A DNA stretch of 34,521 nucleotides from Minisyncoccota bacterium (GTDB lineage Bacteria; Patescibacteriota; Minisyncoccia; Minisyncoccales; CSSED10-335), in contig JAQVRO010000003.1 in NCBI GenBank assembly GCA_028701035.1, forward strand, positions 1 through 34,521, read 5' to 3'. The notes beneath the pieces were generated by a model, which worked only from the letters and a program-made list of their open reading frames with translations, did not search any database and had not been told where the DNA came from. This document shows, in pieces, positions 20,875 to 29,930 of this stretch. Position numbers and translations under genes: made by a program. The first letter of the stretch is position 1; the number at the start of each line of letters is the position of its first letter.

Positions 20875-22527
20875 ATGAATTACTATCGAATAACAGTTGC
20901 GTTCATATTCATAATTGCTCTTGCTCTGGGGGCTTTTGTTTATCCAATTCCATTTGGCAAGTTTGTTGATATTCCTCAAGTTGATTTTAAATTAGGTCTT
21001 GATTTACAAGGAGGAACCCAGTTGGTTTATCAAGCCGATCTTAGTGATGTTGATGAAATTGAATACGAGGATAGAATGAATGGTTTAAGAGATTTGATTG
21101 AGAGAAGAGTCAACTATTTTGGAGTATCGGAACCTTTAGTCCAAGTAAAAGGAGATCGTTTAGTAGTAGAGTTGGCCGGAGTTGTTGATCCAGTAGAAGC
21201 TATCAAAATGATCGGAGAGACTCCTTTTTTAGAATTTAGGGAGCTTAGTGGCGAAGAAGACATTACTCCAGAGATATTAAGCATTGTTGAAGAAAAAAAC
21301 AAAGTAGCTCTTGAAAAAGCAGAATCAGTATTTCAAACTATTTTAGACGGTGCTGACTTTGCCGAGACTGCTAAAGAATATTCTGATGATCCTGCTAGTG
21401 CTCAAGACGGAGGTTCTTTGGGCTCTTTTAAAAAGGGAGATATGGTTACCGAGTTTGACGAAGCTGTTTTCAGCTTAAGTGCTGGAGAGATTGCTGATTC
21501 AATTGTAGAGACTGATTTTGGTTATCATATTATTAAAAAGGATGAGGATGAAAACGAAGACGGAGAAATAGTCGCTAGTCATATATTAATCAGAAAGACA
21601 TATCCTCAAGAATATTTAAGCGAATGGAAGAGGACAGAGCTTAGTGGGGAGCACTTGAAAACAGCTAGATACTTTTTTGATCAAAATACAAGAGATGTTA
21701 TTATTGAGTTAGAGTTTACCTCTGAAGGTGGTGCAATATTTGAAAGTATCACTGAAAGAAATGTTAATAAGCCATTAGCGGTTTTTCTTGATGGTAAATC
21801 AATCGTTGATACAACTGGAGATGGGGAGATTACTGAGGATGATTTATATGCTCCAATTATTCAAGAGAAAATATCTGGAGGCAAGGCCATTATTACTGGA
21901 GAGTCTGATATAGAGAGTGTTAGGCAGATTGTAACTCGTCTTAGAAGTGGAGCATTGCCTGTTCCTATTGATCTTTTAACATATCAAAATGTTGGTCCAA
22001 CTATGGGCATGGAATCGTTAAATAAATCTCTGAGTGCTGGTTTTTGGGGGTTTTTAGCAATAGTTTTGTTTATGATTGCATTCTATAGGTTACCAGGATT
22101 GTTGGCTGTTATTAGTTTAGTTTGTTATACTATTTTCGTTTTGGTAATATTTAAGTTATTACCAGTTACATTGACATTATCAGGCATAGCTGGGTTTATT
22201 CTTTCAATTGGTATGGCGATAGATGCTAATATCTTAGTATTTTCTAGAATGAAGGAAGAGTTAGATGGAGGTAAGAATCTAAAAGATAGTATTGATAATG
22301 GATTTGAAAGAGCTTGGCCATCTATTAGAGATGGAAACTTTACAACATTAATTGTGGCCTTTATTCTTTTCTTTATTGGAACTAGCTTTGTTCAGGGGTT
22401 TGCCTTTACTTTAATTATTGGAATATTAATGAGTTTATTTGCTGCTTTAGTTATTACTAAATCATTGCTTAAGATTTTTGAAGGAACTAGGTTAGAAAAA
22501 ATTAATTGGCTTTGGAAAAAGAAATAA
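20875..22527 (+). CDS. secD: SecD with an inserted parvulin-type PPIase and an EF-hand-like loop
   Basis: A 550-residue SecD, the RND-like subunit that uses the proton gradient to help preproteins across the membrane. Residues 8-22 are TM1; [14 protein letters not shown] (39-52) is the SecD signature; the last 185 residues hold the remaining helices with [21 protein letters not shown]. Between the SecD segments FLEFREL and EWKRTELSG lies an insertion, about residues 141-240. It reads as a parvulin rotamase: [38 protein letters not shown] and [11 protein letters not shown], then VASHILIRK, a strand that normally starts the domain. A further insertion, [12 protein letters not shown] (312-323), fits an EF-hand calcium loop. 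First gene of a long operon; secF overlaps it by one base. Confidence 0.95.
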   Translation: MNYYRITVAFIFIIALALGAFVYPIPFGKFVDIPQVDFKLGLDLQGGTQLVYQADLSDVDEIEYEDRMNGLRDLIERRVNYFGVSEPLVQVKGDRLVVELAGVVDPVEAIKMIGETPFLEFRELSGEEDITPEILSIVEEKNKVALEKAESVFQTILDGADFAETAKEYSDDPASAQDGGSLGSFKKGDMVTEFDEAVFSLSAGEIADSIVETDFGYHIIKKDEDENEDGEIVASHILIRKTYPQEYLSEWKRTELSGEHLKTARYFFDQNTRDVIIELEFTSEGGAIFESITERNVNKPLAVFLDGKSIVDTTGDGEITEDDLYAPIIQEKISGGKAIITGESDIESVRQIVTRLRSGALPVPIDLLTYQNVGPTMGMESLNKSLSAGFWGFLAIVLFMIAFYRLPGLLAVISLVCYTIFVLVIFKLLPVTLTLSGIAGFILSIGMAIDANILVFSRMKEELDGGKNLKDSIDNGFERAWPSIRDGNFTTLIVAFILFFIGTSFVQGFAFTLIIGILMSLFAALVITKSLLKIFEGTRLEKINWLWKKK

Positions 22528-23405
22528 TGAATTTTATTAAACACAAAAGAATATATTACGCAATATCTTCCATATTGATTTTGGCAAGTTTAGTGTCGCT
22601 TGCTTTCTTGGGGGTTAACTTTGGTATAGAGTTTACTGGAGGAAGTATGATGGAGATAGAGTATAGCGAAAATGTTCCTAGCGTTTCAGAGTTAAGGGGG
22701 GTATTAAATAATGCCGGTCTTAGCGATGCTATAATACAATCGGCCGGAGAAAACGGTTTCGTTTTAAGAATGCCTGACATATCTCAAGAAAAATATATTG
22801 AATTAAGAGGATTACTAGTTGGCTCTACTGAGAATTATTTCGAGTCAATTGGTCCAACAATAGGGGATGAGTTAAAAGATAAGTCTGCTATTAGTATTAT
22901 TATTGCGTCCTTAGCAATTATACTATACATTGCATTAACTTTTAGAGACGCAGGAGATAGAAAAGTAAAATCGTGGCAGTATGGTATGGTAGCGGCTGGT
23001 GTTGGTTTTTTCCACGATGTTTTGATAGTTTTGGGCGCTTTCTCAATTATGGGATATCTGTATGGTATCCAATTTACTGTGCCAATAGCAGTTGCCCTTT
23101 TAACGGTTTTGGGTTATTCAATTAATGACACTGTAGTTGTTTTTGATCGAATTAGAGAAAATATTGCAAAGAATCCTCGTCTTTTGTTTCCAGACATTGT
23201 CAATAAAAGTTTAAACGAAACATTAGAAAGATCAATTAATACTTCTGCGACAACGTTATTCGTTTTGATCGCAATATTTATTTTGGGTGGGGAAACAATC
23301 CGTTGGTTTGTTTTTGCGATGATATTAGGAATATCTGTTGGTACTTATTCTTCAATTTTTATAGCGGGACCACTTCTGGTTACTTGGTTTAATAATAAAA
23401 AATAA
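22527..23405 (+). CDS. secF: Protein translocase subunit SecF
   Basis: A 292-residue SecF. After TM1 comes the signature LGVNFGIEFTGGSMMEIEYSE, then the small periplasmic domain (VSELRGVLNNAGLSDAIIQS), FESIGPTIGDELKDKSAISI at the start of TM2, and the helices with VALLTVLGYSINDTVVVFDRIRENI and SLNETLERSINTSATTLFVL, all hallmark SecF segments. It forms the SecDF complex with the preceding gene. The chosen ATG shares its first base with the secD TAA stop; an upstream in-frame start at 22506 would add seven residues and is unlikely. Length normal. Confidence 0.96.
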   Translation: MNFIKHKRIYYAISSILILASLVSLAFLGVNFGIEFTGGSMMEIEYSENVPSVSELRGVLNNAGLSDAIIQSAGENGFVLRMPDISQEKYIELRGLLVGSTENYFESIGPTIGDELKDKSAISIIIASLAIILYIALTFRDAGDRKVKSWQYGMVAAGVGFFHDVLIVLGAFSIMGYLYGIQFTVPIAVALLTVLGYSINDTVVVFDRIRENIAKNPRLLFPDIVNKSLNETLERSINTSATTLFVLIAIFILGGETIRWFVFAMILGISVGTYSSIFIAGPLLVTWFNNKK

Positions 23406-23407
23406 CT

Positions 23408-24382
23408 ATGTTTGATTATAAGAAAATTTCAACAAACATTGTCGGAAAATTACCCGACAGAACAAAAGATATTATATCTCGTCGTTTTGGGCTTAATCAA
23501 GAAAATAAGAAGAGAGAATCCCTAGAGTCTATTGGGGTAGATTATGGTATTACTAGAGAAAGAGTTCGTCAGATTGAACAAGATGCTATTAAGAAAATGC
23601 AAAGAGGTGTTGAAGAATATCAGCCGTTATTTGATGTTTTTAAAGAAAGAATGATTTCTTTTGGGGGCATTAAGAGAGAGGATGGCTATATTGAATCATT
23701 AGGTAAGCCCGAGGATCATAATCACATATCTTTTCTCTTAACCCTTAACAAGTCTTTCTATCGATCATCGGAGAGCAAAGATATTCATCCTTTTTGGGCT
23801 GTTGATAAGAATAGTTTTGATAATGCTCAAGAGACAATTGGTAGAATCCATCAAACACTAGAAGAAAACAGGCAACCAATAAGAGTGGAGCATTGTATTA
23901 ATATTGCCCCAGTCAAACCAACTAAAAAAATAAATTCCTATCTAGAACTTTCAAAGAAGATTCATTTAAGTCCAGAGGGTGTTATTGGTTTTAAGAGTTG
24001 GCCCGAGATTAATCCACGGGGCACTAAAGATAAAGCATATTTGTTACTAAGAAAAAATGGTAAGCCACTTCATTTCAGAGAAGTTGCAAAATTGTTAGGT
24101 AATCATGGTGAACAAACAGTCCATAACGAATTGATTAAAGATGAAAGGTTTGTCTTGGTTGGTCGGGGACTGTATGCTCTAAGAGAATGGGGCTATGAGC
24201 CAGGAGATGTTAAAGATGTTATTAAAAAAATTCTTTTACTTGAGAATAGACCTCTTTCGGGAGAAGAAATAATAGCTCGAGTATTAGAAAAAAGAATAGT
24301 TAAGAGAAATACCATTATTCAGAATTTATGCAACAAAAAGCATTTTAAGAGGACTCCTGATGGTAAATATTTGGTCAAATAA
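23408..24382 (+). CDS. Sigma-70 region 4-like HTH protein with C-terminal HARE-type winged helices
   Basis: A 324-residue DNA-binding protein. Residues 12-65 match sigma region 4: LPDRTKDIISRRFGLN, then ESLESIGVDYGITRERVRQIEQDAIKKMQ, which is the -35-recognition HTH. No region 2 is present, so it is not a full sigma factor. The C-terminal third has two winged-helix units: about 207-262 (KAYLLLRKNGKPLHFREVAKLL...GRGLYALREWG), a HARE-HTH like that of RNA polymerase delta subunit, and about 266-324. The middle is unknown. It probably binds RNA polymerase or promoter DNA as a regulator. It follows secF by 2 nt and precedes the membrane protein by 11 nt. The role is inferred from the folds. Confidence 0.78.
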   Translation: MFDYKKISTNIVGKLPDRTKDIISRRFGLNQENKKRESLESIGVDYGITRERVRQIEQDAIKKMQRGVEEYQPLFDVFKERMISFGGIKREDGYIESLGKPEDHNHISFLLTLNKSFYRSSESKDIHPFWAVDKNSFDNAQETIGRIHQTLEENRQPIRVEHCINIAPVKPTKKINSYLELSKKIHLSPEGVIGFKSWPEINPRGTKDKAYLLLRKNGKPLHFREVAKLLGNHGEQTVHNELIKDERFVLVGRGLYALREWGYEPGDVKDVIKKILLLENRPLSGEEIIARVLEKRIVKRNTIIQNLCNKKHFKRTPDGKYLVK

Positions 24383-24393
24383 TTTAAAATTTA

Positions 24394-25713
24394 ATGGAAA
24401 TCAACTGGGCAGAGATCTTAATTCAAGTTAACGGTCTTTTGGTTGCCGCAATACCCGGTCTAGTTATTTTTTGGCAGTTAATTTTGGCGTGGTGGTGGTT
24501 ACCACTGCCTTTTCTTTTGTGGAAAAAGTTTTTATACTTTTGGCTTTGGTGGAGAAATGATTTATGGGTTGCTAAACAAAAAACAATTTTATTAGAAATT
24601 AGAATACCAAAAGAAAACCCTAAACCAATAAGAGCGATGGAACTAGTTTTTACTGGTTTGTGGCAAATATGGGCCGAACCAAATTGGATTGAAAAATGGT
24701 GGGATGGTCAATGTTTGCTTAGTTATTCTTTTGAAATTGTCGCTGTCGATGGAGTGCCTCATTTTTACATCCGTTGTTCTAGTTCAGCCCTAGGAATGAT
24801 TGAAACTCATATATATGCTCAATTTCCTGAAGCTGAAGTTTTCGAAGTAGAGGATTATACCAAGAAGGTTCCTCAAGATATGCCTAATAGTAAGTGGGAT
24901 TTATGGGGAACTGATTTTAAGCTCGCTAAAGCAAATTGTTATCCTATTAAAACATTTCATGATTTTGAAACTGAGCGAGAGGCCAAAGAAGAAAAAAGGA
25001 TAGACCCAATCTCTTCTCTCTTGGAAGGTATGAGTTTTCTTAAAAAGGGAGAGCAAATATGGGTTCAAGTGCGCGCTACACCAATATTTTCTGAAGTTCC
25101 TTGGCTTGAGGAGGGTAAGAAAATTAAAAATCAACTTTTATCTAGGAAAACACCATCAAAACCTCAACCACTATACCAAGATATTATTAATGCTCTTATT
25201 GGGGCTGAGAAGAAAGAAGAAAAGAAAGATGATATTTTGCCTCCAGAGATGCGTCTTACAGAGGTAGAAAGGGAAACTGTTGCAGCAATCGAGAGAAAGA
25301 TGGACAAAGTTGGATTTGAAGTTGGTATCCGCTATATCTATCTCTCCAAAAAAGATGTTATGGTGAAATCAAATCTCAGGCTTCCGATGAGTTATTTTAC
25401 CAATTTTAATACTCAACATGCTAACGCGCCTATTCCCGATGGTAAAACAATCCCCAAAGCAAGAAAAGTGTGGTATGACCCTTTTTGGTTTCCCGAGAGA
25501 AGACTTCACTTAAAAAAGAGAATTATTTTTAGGCGATATGTCGATAGATTGCCGTTTTTCTTTCCACTTTCTGGAGGAACATTTGTTTTAAACGCCGAAG
25601 AATTGGCAACGATATATCACTTCCCATCAAAGATTTTGACTCCAGCGTCTATGGTTCCAAGAGTAGAAGCAAAAAAGGGCGAAGCTCCATTAGAATTACC
25701 AATTGAAGAATAA
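24394..25713 (+). CDS. Membrane-anchored protein paired with a VirD4-like ATPase
   Basis: A 439-residue protein with a Trp- and Leu-rich N-terminal membrane region (about residues 12-50, VAAIPGLVIFWQLILAWWWL and LPFLLWKKFLYFWLWW) and a large soluble part that mixes beta-rich segments with Lys/Glu-rich linkers (about residues 265-290). No catalytic motif is seen and I cannot name the family with certainty. It lies one base ahead of a VirD4/TraD-like ATPase; such pairs are found in CPR genomes without the rest of a type IV secretion system. It is probably the membrane partner or receptor of the ATPase. Length 439, apparently complete. Confidence 0.7.
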   Translation: MEINWAEILIQVNGLLVAAIPGLVIFWQLILAWWWLPLPFLLWKKFLYFWLWWRNDLWVAKQKTILLEIRIPKENPKPIRAMELVFTGLWQIWAEPNWIEKWWDGQCLLSYSFEIVAVDGVPHFYIRCSSSALGMIETHIYAQFPEAEVFEVEDYTKKVPQDMPNSKWDLWGTDFKLAKANCYPIKTFHDFETEREAKEEKRIDPISSLLEGMSFLKKGEQIWVQVRATPIFSEVPWLEEGKKIKNQLLSRKTPSKPQPLYQDIINALIGAEKKEEKKDDILPPEMRLTEVERETVAAIERKMDKVGFEVGIRYIYLSKKDVMVKSNLRLPMSYFTNFNTQHANAPIPDGKTIPKARKVWYDPFWFPERRLHLKKRIIFRRYVDRLPFFFPLSGGTFVLNAEELATIYHFPSKILTPASMVPRVEAKKGEAPLELPIEE

Positions 25714-25714
25714 T

Positions 25715-27256
25715 ATGAGCATTATATTTTTTGGAGAAACAACATTTAGAAACAAGCGAAAAAAGTTTGGTATTAAGGCTGATGATCGCAGAAGACATGT
25801 TTATGTAATTGGTAAAACTGGAGTTGGAAAAACTTCGCTGATGGAGAACAAAGCAATACAAGATATTCGTCTTGGTCATGGTATGGGGTTTATTGATCCT
25901 CATGGTGAAGCTGCCGAGAAAATACTTAGCTTTATTCCACCCGAGAGGATTAATGATGTAGTGTATTTTAATCCAGCCGATTTGGCTTATCCAATAGCTT
26001 TTAATGTAATGGAGAGCGTTGATCCAGCTCATCGCCACTTAGTCTCTTCTGGGTTAATGGGTGTTTTCAAAAAAATATGGCCTGATGTTTGGTCGGCTAG
26101 AATGGAATATATTTTGAATAATACTGTTTTGGCGCTATTAGAATATCCTAATGCCACCCTTTTAGGGATTAATCGAATGTTTGCTGACCCCGAGTTTAGG
26201 GAAAAAGTAGTGGATAAAATTAGTGATCCGATAGTTAAGGCTTTTTGGACTAACGAATATGCTCAGTATAGCAAACAATACGAGTCAGAAGCTACGGCAG
26301 CAATACAAAACAAAGTTGGTCAATTTATATCAAATCCATTAATTAGAAATATTGTTGGTCAGGTAAAGTCTACTATAGATATTCAAGACATTATGAATAA
26401 TGAAAAGATATTCATTATGAATCTTTCTAAGGGTAGGATAGGAGAGGATAATTCAAAGTTACTTGGTTCGTTATTAATCACTAAGATTCAATTAGCGGCA
26501 ATGTCTAGGGTTGAGATACCAGAAGAAGAAAGAAAAGACTTCTTTCTTTATGTTGATGAGTTCCAAAACTTTGCTACAAGTTCTTTTGTTACTATATTGT
26601 CCGAGGCTAGAAAATATCGACTAGCTCTCATACTTGGTCATCAATACATTACTCAAATGGAAGAAACTGTTAGAGATGCTGTTTTTGGTAATGTGGGCAC
26701 GCTGGTATCGTTTCGGGTGGGGCCAGAAGATGCAGAGTTTTTAGAGAAAGAGTTTGGGCCTGAGTTTACTGCCAATGATTTAGTTAATTTGCCCAAATAC
26801 AATTACTATGTTAAATTAATGATAGATGGTCTTACTAGTAATCCTTTTTCTGCGGAATCACTTCTTCCAATAACGATTGAAAACGAAGACAATAAAGAGA
26901 AGATTATTCGTGTTTCTAGAGAGAAATACGGTAAATCACGAGAAGATGTGGACCAAAAGATTCGTCAGTGGTTTGAGTCTTTTAAGCACGAAGATCCACC
27001 ACAGAAATTATACGATGCGGTTTGCTCTGTTTGTGGTCGGAAAACAAAAGTTGTTTTTGAGCCTCAACCAGGCAGAGAAATATATTGCAAAGCTTGTCGT
27101 AAGAAGAAACCAGCCGAAGTTGAGAAAAAACCAATACTCTTTTCTTCCTTAAGAAAGCAAGAAGAAAAACCTAAGAAATCAATAGAGGTTAATAAGCTTA
27201 GGGATGTTTTAAAAAACTCTTTAGCGAGAATTAAAAAGAATAATGAAGACAATTAG
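25715..27256 (+). CDS. VirD4/TraD-like (type IV secretion coupling protein-related) ATPase with zinc ribbon
   Basis: A 513-residue P-loop ATPase of the VirD4/HerA superfamily. Walker A is GKTGVGKTS (33-41), preceded by RRHVYVI. GFIDPHGEAAEKIL and IINDVVYFNPAD-type segments follow, and Walker B is FFLYVDEFQNF with Asp281-Glu282 and Gln284. LILGHQYITQME and GTLVSFRVGPEDAEFLEKEF are the distal motifs of TraD-like proteins. There are no N-terminal membrane helices, unlike classical VirD4, so anchoring may come from the upstream membrane protein. The C-terminus holds two CxxC pairs (Cys437/Cys440, Cys458/Cys461), a likely zinc ribbon. I chose ATG 25715; a TTG at 25703 overlaps the previous gene. 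Probably a DNA or protein pump; substrate unknown. Confidence 0.82.
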   Translation: MSIIFFGETTFRNKRKKFGIKADDRRRHVYVIGKTGVGKTSLMENKAIQDIRLGHGMGFIDPHGEAAEKILSFIPPERINDVVYFNPADLAYPIAFNVMESVDPAHRHLVSSGLMGVFKKIWPDVWSARMEYILNNTVLALLEYPNATLLGINRMFADPEFREKVVDKISDPIVKAFWTNEYAQYSKQYESEATAAIQNKVGQFISNPLIRNIVGQVKSTIDIQDIMNNEKIFIMNLSKGRIGEDNSKLLGSLLITKIQLAAMSRVEIPEEERKDFFLYVDEFQNFATSSFVTILSEARKYRLALILGHQYITQMEETVRDAVFGNVGTLVSFRVGPEDAEFLEKEFGPEFTANDLVNLPKYNYYVKLMIDGLTSNPFSAESLLPITIENEDNKEKIIRVSREKYGKSREDVDQKIRQWFESFKHEDPPQKLYDAVCSVCGRKTKVVFEPQPGREIYCKACRKKKPAEVEKKPILFSSLRKQEEKPKKSIEVNKLRDVLKNSLARIKKNNEDN

Positions 27257-28352
27257 AGATATTGATTTTAAAAACAAGACTGCTTTAGTGAGGTGTGATT
27301 TTAATGTTTCTTTTAATGATTCGGGAGAGATAACTGATGATTTTAGAATAAGAGAATCGATCCCTACTATTAAATATATTTTAGACCAAGGGGGCAAGGT
27401 ATTGTTAGCCACACATATGAAAAAGGAAGTTAAGCATATTATTCCTTTAATAGAGGATTTACTTGGAGAGAAAGTTAATTTAGTTAAAGATGGTGTTGTA
27501 GGTGATGTATCTATATTAGAGAATATCAGAAGTTTTAAAGGAGAAATAGAAAACGATGATGCTTTTGCTCAGGAATTAGCTTCTATGGCTGATGTCTATG
27601 TCAATGAAGCTTTTTCTGTTTCTCATAGGGCTCATGCATCAGTTGCCAAGACTCCATTATTAATGCCCAATTGTGTTGGGCTATTGTTTGAAAAAGAAGT
27701 TAAAGTTTTGTCCCGAGCCAAAGATAATCCATGGAAACCTTTAGTTGTAATAATTGGAGGATCAAAAGTGCCTTCTAAGGTAAAAGTTGTTAGAGCTTTT
27801 TTAGAAAAAGCAGACCATATACTACTTGGAGGCAAGGTTGCTAATGATATACTTGTTGTTAAGGGTATTTCGGTAAACAAGCCTTGGCCCAAAGAAGATG
27901 TTGTCTCAGAGATTGAATCAATTGATTTAACTTCCACTAAACTACACTTACCAGTAGATGTTAAGTTATCTAATAGCGATGGTTCTTTTAATAAAATTGA
28001 TGCCCCAGGTGCTGTTAAAAATGAAGAGGAGATTTATGATATTGGACCCGAGACAATAAAGATTTATTCTGATATAATAGCCGAAGCGGGGATGATTGTT
28101 TGGGCTGGGCCATTAGGTTTCTTTGAGAAAAAAGAGTTTGAGCTTGGCACTAAAGAAATAGCTTGTGCTGTTGCTAGAAATAACAAGGCTTTTAGAATAA
28201 TAGGAGGAGGAGATACCGGAGTAGCGATTAGTAAGTTTAATATTAAAAAAGGAGTAGATCATATCTCTACTGGTGGAGGAGCGATGCTTGATTTTTTAGC
28301 TAACAAAGAGCTTCCGGGTCTAAAAGCACTAAACTATTATGACCAAGATTAA
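27243..28352 (+). CDS. pgk: Phosphoglycerate kinase
   Basis: A 369-residue PGK (ADP + 1,3-bisphosphoglycerate to ATP + 3-phosphoglycerate). N-domain: ALVRCDFNVSFNDSGEITDDFRIRES, ENIRSFKGE and NEAFSVSHRAHAS. C-domain: VIIGGSKVPSKVKVV, WAGPLGFFE, RIIGGGDTGVAIS and HISTGGGAMLDFL. It is about 25 residues shorter than usual. The normal SHLGRP loop is THMKKE here, with Lys in place of the substrate-binding Arg, so that loop is diverged. It overlaps the ATPase gene by 14 nt and the recJ-like gene by 14 nt. Other motifs are intact, so it is probably active in lower glycolysis. Confidence 0.93.
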   Translation: MKTIRDIDFKNKTALVRCDFNVSFNDSGEITDDFRIRESIPTIKYILDQGGKVLLATHMKKEVKHIIPLIEDLLGEKVNLVKDGVVGDVSILENIRSFKGEIENDDAFAQELASMADVYVNEAFSVSHRAHASVAKTPLLMPNCVGLLFEKEVKVLSRAKDNPWKPLVVIIGGSKVPSKVKVVRAFLEKADHILLGGKVANDILVVKGISVNKPWPKEDVVSEIESIDLTSTKLHLPVDVKLSNSDGSFNKIDAPGAVKNEEEIYDIGPETIKIYSDIIAEAGMIVWAGPLGFFEKKEFELGTKEIACAVARNNKAFRIIGGGDTGVAISKFNIKKGVDHISTGGGAMLDFLANKELPGLKALNYYDQD

Positions 28353-29493
28353 AAATATTGAAATAGCAGCACAAAGAATTGAAGGTGCAATTAAAAATGA
28401 AGAAAAAATTGTTCTCTATGGCGATGCAGACTTAGATGGAACCGTCTCTGTTGTTTTACTAAAAGATATTATTGAATTATTAGGTGGCAAGGTTTTTATG
28501 GTATATTTCCCCGATCGTGAAACGGAGGGATATGGTATTAATAGTAAAGCACTAAAGCTTATAAAACAAAAAGCAAAGAAATCAAAAACTCTTTTGATTG
28601 TTGTGGATTGTGGTATTGCGAATTTTAAAGAAGCGATTTTAGCTAAGAAATTAGGTATAGATTTAATTATAGCAGATCATCATCAACCTCATAGCGAATT
28701 ACCTTTGGCCGATATTATTGTATGCCCTAAACAAAAAGGCGATAAATATCATTTTAAAGACTTTGCTAATGCTGGAATTATTCTTTATTTATGCCAAGAA
28801 TTACTCGGTTCTAAGTTTGCTAAAAAAGAAAAAGACTTTTTAACTTTGGCTGCTCTAGCTACAATAGCCGATATGATGAAGCAAGAAAGTGACAACAAGG
28901 AGATTATTGATTTAGGACTGAAGTATTTAAAGCAAAACAAAAGACCAGGATTGAAGTATTTTTGGAAGAGCGGTTTGGTTACTAAATGTCCTCAAGAAAG
29001 AGACGCTGTTCAAAAAATTAATTCAATAGTAGGTTCTAGCGGAATTAAATATCATAGGACACAGATATACGATCTTTTGGTTGCGAAAGACATTAAAAAA
29101 GCAGAGAAAATTGTTAATAATTTAGTCAAAAAGTGGAAAGAAAAACAAGCTAGAGTCTTAAAAATGATAGATAAGGTAGAAAAAATAGCCGATTTAAACT
29201 CTCCTATAATATTTTTCGGTAGTCCAGATTGGAAGATTAATTTATTGGGCTCTGCTGCTTCTAAAATAGAAAACAAATATAAGAAACCAGTCTTTCTTTA
29301 TAAAAAAGGTGGGAAGAATAGTCGGGGGGCGGTTAGGGTTCCAGCCAAGATGAATGCTGTCCTAGCTATGGAGAAGAGCGCCGATATACTTTTGACTTAT
29401 GGTGGCCATCCACCAGCTGCTGGGTTTAATGTGGAGAATAAACATATTGAAGAGTTTGAATCAAGATTAATTAAATATTTTAAGAATATATGA
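28339..29493 (+). CDS. Short RecJ-like DHH-DHHA1 phosphoesterase
   Basis: A 384-residue DHH-family phosphoesterase, resembling RecJ but about 200 residues shorter than the E. coli enzyme. DHH motifs: VLYGDADLDGTVSVVLL, LIVVDCGIANFKEA, LIIADHHQPHSELP, and FANAGIILYLCQEL with ALATIADMM. The C-terminal DHHA1 domain ends YGGHPPAAGFNVEN. The oligonucleotide-binding domain of full RecJ is absent. It may degrade single-stranded DNA or short oligonucleotides, including di-nucleotides, in repair. It overlaps pgk by 14 nt and rnhA by 4 nt. Domain call firm; the substrate is uncertain because of the reduced size. Confidence 0.85.
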   Translation: MTKIKNIEIAAQRIEGAIKNEEKIVLYGDADLDGTVSVVLLKDIIELLGGKVFMVYFPDRETEGYGINSKALKLIKQKAKKSKTLLIVVDCGIANFKEAILAKKLGIDLIIADHHQPHSELPLADIIVCPKQKGDKYHFKDFANAGIILYLCQELLGSKFAKKEKDFLTLAALATIADMMKQESDNKEIIDLGLKYLKQNKRPGLKYFWKSGLVTKCPQERDAVQKINSIVGSSGIKYHRTQIYDLLVAKDIKKAEKIVNNLVKKWKEKQARVLKMIDKVEKIADLNSPIIFFGSPDWKINLLGSAASKIENKYKKPVFLYKKGGKNSRGAVRVPAKMNAVLAMEKSADILLTYGGHPPAAGFNVENKHIEEFESRLIKYFKNI

Positions 29494-29930
29494 AAAAAGT
29501 AATAATATATACCGATGGTGCTTCTCGTGGCAATCCGGGAATGGGTTCTATTGGAGTTGTTTTTTGTAACGAAAAAGAAGAGATTATTAAAAGGTATAGC
29601 GAGTATTTGGGAGATAAGGTGACCAACAATGAAGCTGAGTATTCGGCTGTTGTCTTTGCTTTTAAAAAGTTTAGCTCGGTTTTTGGTAAGAAGTTAGCTG
29701 CTAGCACCGAAATAGAGCTTAGAAGTGATTCAGAGTTGTTAGTTAAGCAGATGAAAGGGGAGTATAAGATTACAAATCCCAGAATGCAAGATCTTTTTAT
29801 GCAAGTCTGGAATTTAAAAATAGATTTTGCCAAAGTTACATTTAGGGCTATTCCTAGAGAGAAAAATAAAGAGGCCGATAGACTAGCTAACGAAGCCCTA
29901 GACGCGCTTAATAAAAAGAGCTTGTTTTGA
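29490..29930 (+). CDS. rnhA: Ribonuclease HI family protein
   Basis: A 146-residue RNase HI that cleaves RNA in RNA-DNA hybrids. The four catalytic acids are visible: Asp9 (IIYTDGASRGNPG), Glu48 (TNNEAEY), Asp80 (LRSDSELLVKQ) and Asp130 (NKEADRLANEAL). The basic handle loop of E. coli RNase HI is not obvious, as in several short bacterial homologues. It is the last gene of the secD-led operon, with a 4-nt overlap with the recJ-like gene. The last seven codons and the stop are repeated 127 bp downstream within a tandem repeat. Confidence 0.93.
   Translation: MKKVIIYTDGASRGNPGMGSIGVVFCNEKEEIIKRYSEYLGDKVTNNEAEYSAVVFAFKKFSSVFGKKLAASTEIELRSDSELLVKQMKGEYKITNPRMQDLFMQVWNLKIDFAKVTFRAIPREKNKEADRLANEALDALNKKSLF

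Noticed and set aside
26877-27152. 91-residue frame inside the VirD4-like ATPase gene
   Set aside because: Shadow frame within a gene that has clear ATPase and zinc-ribbon motifs.
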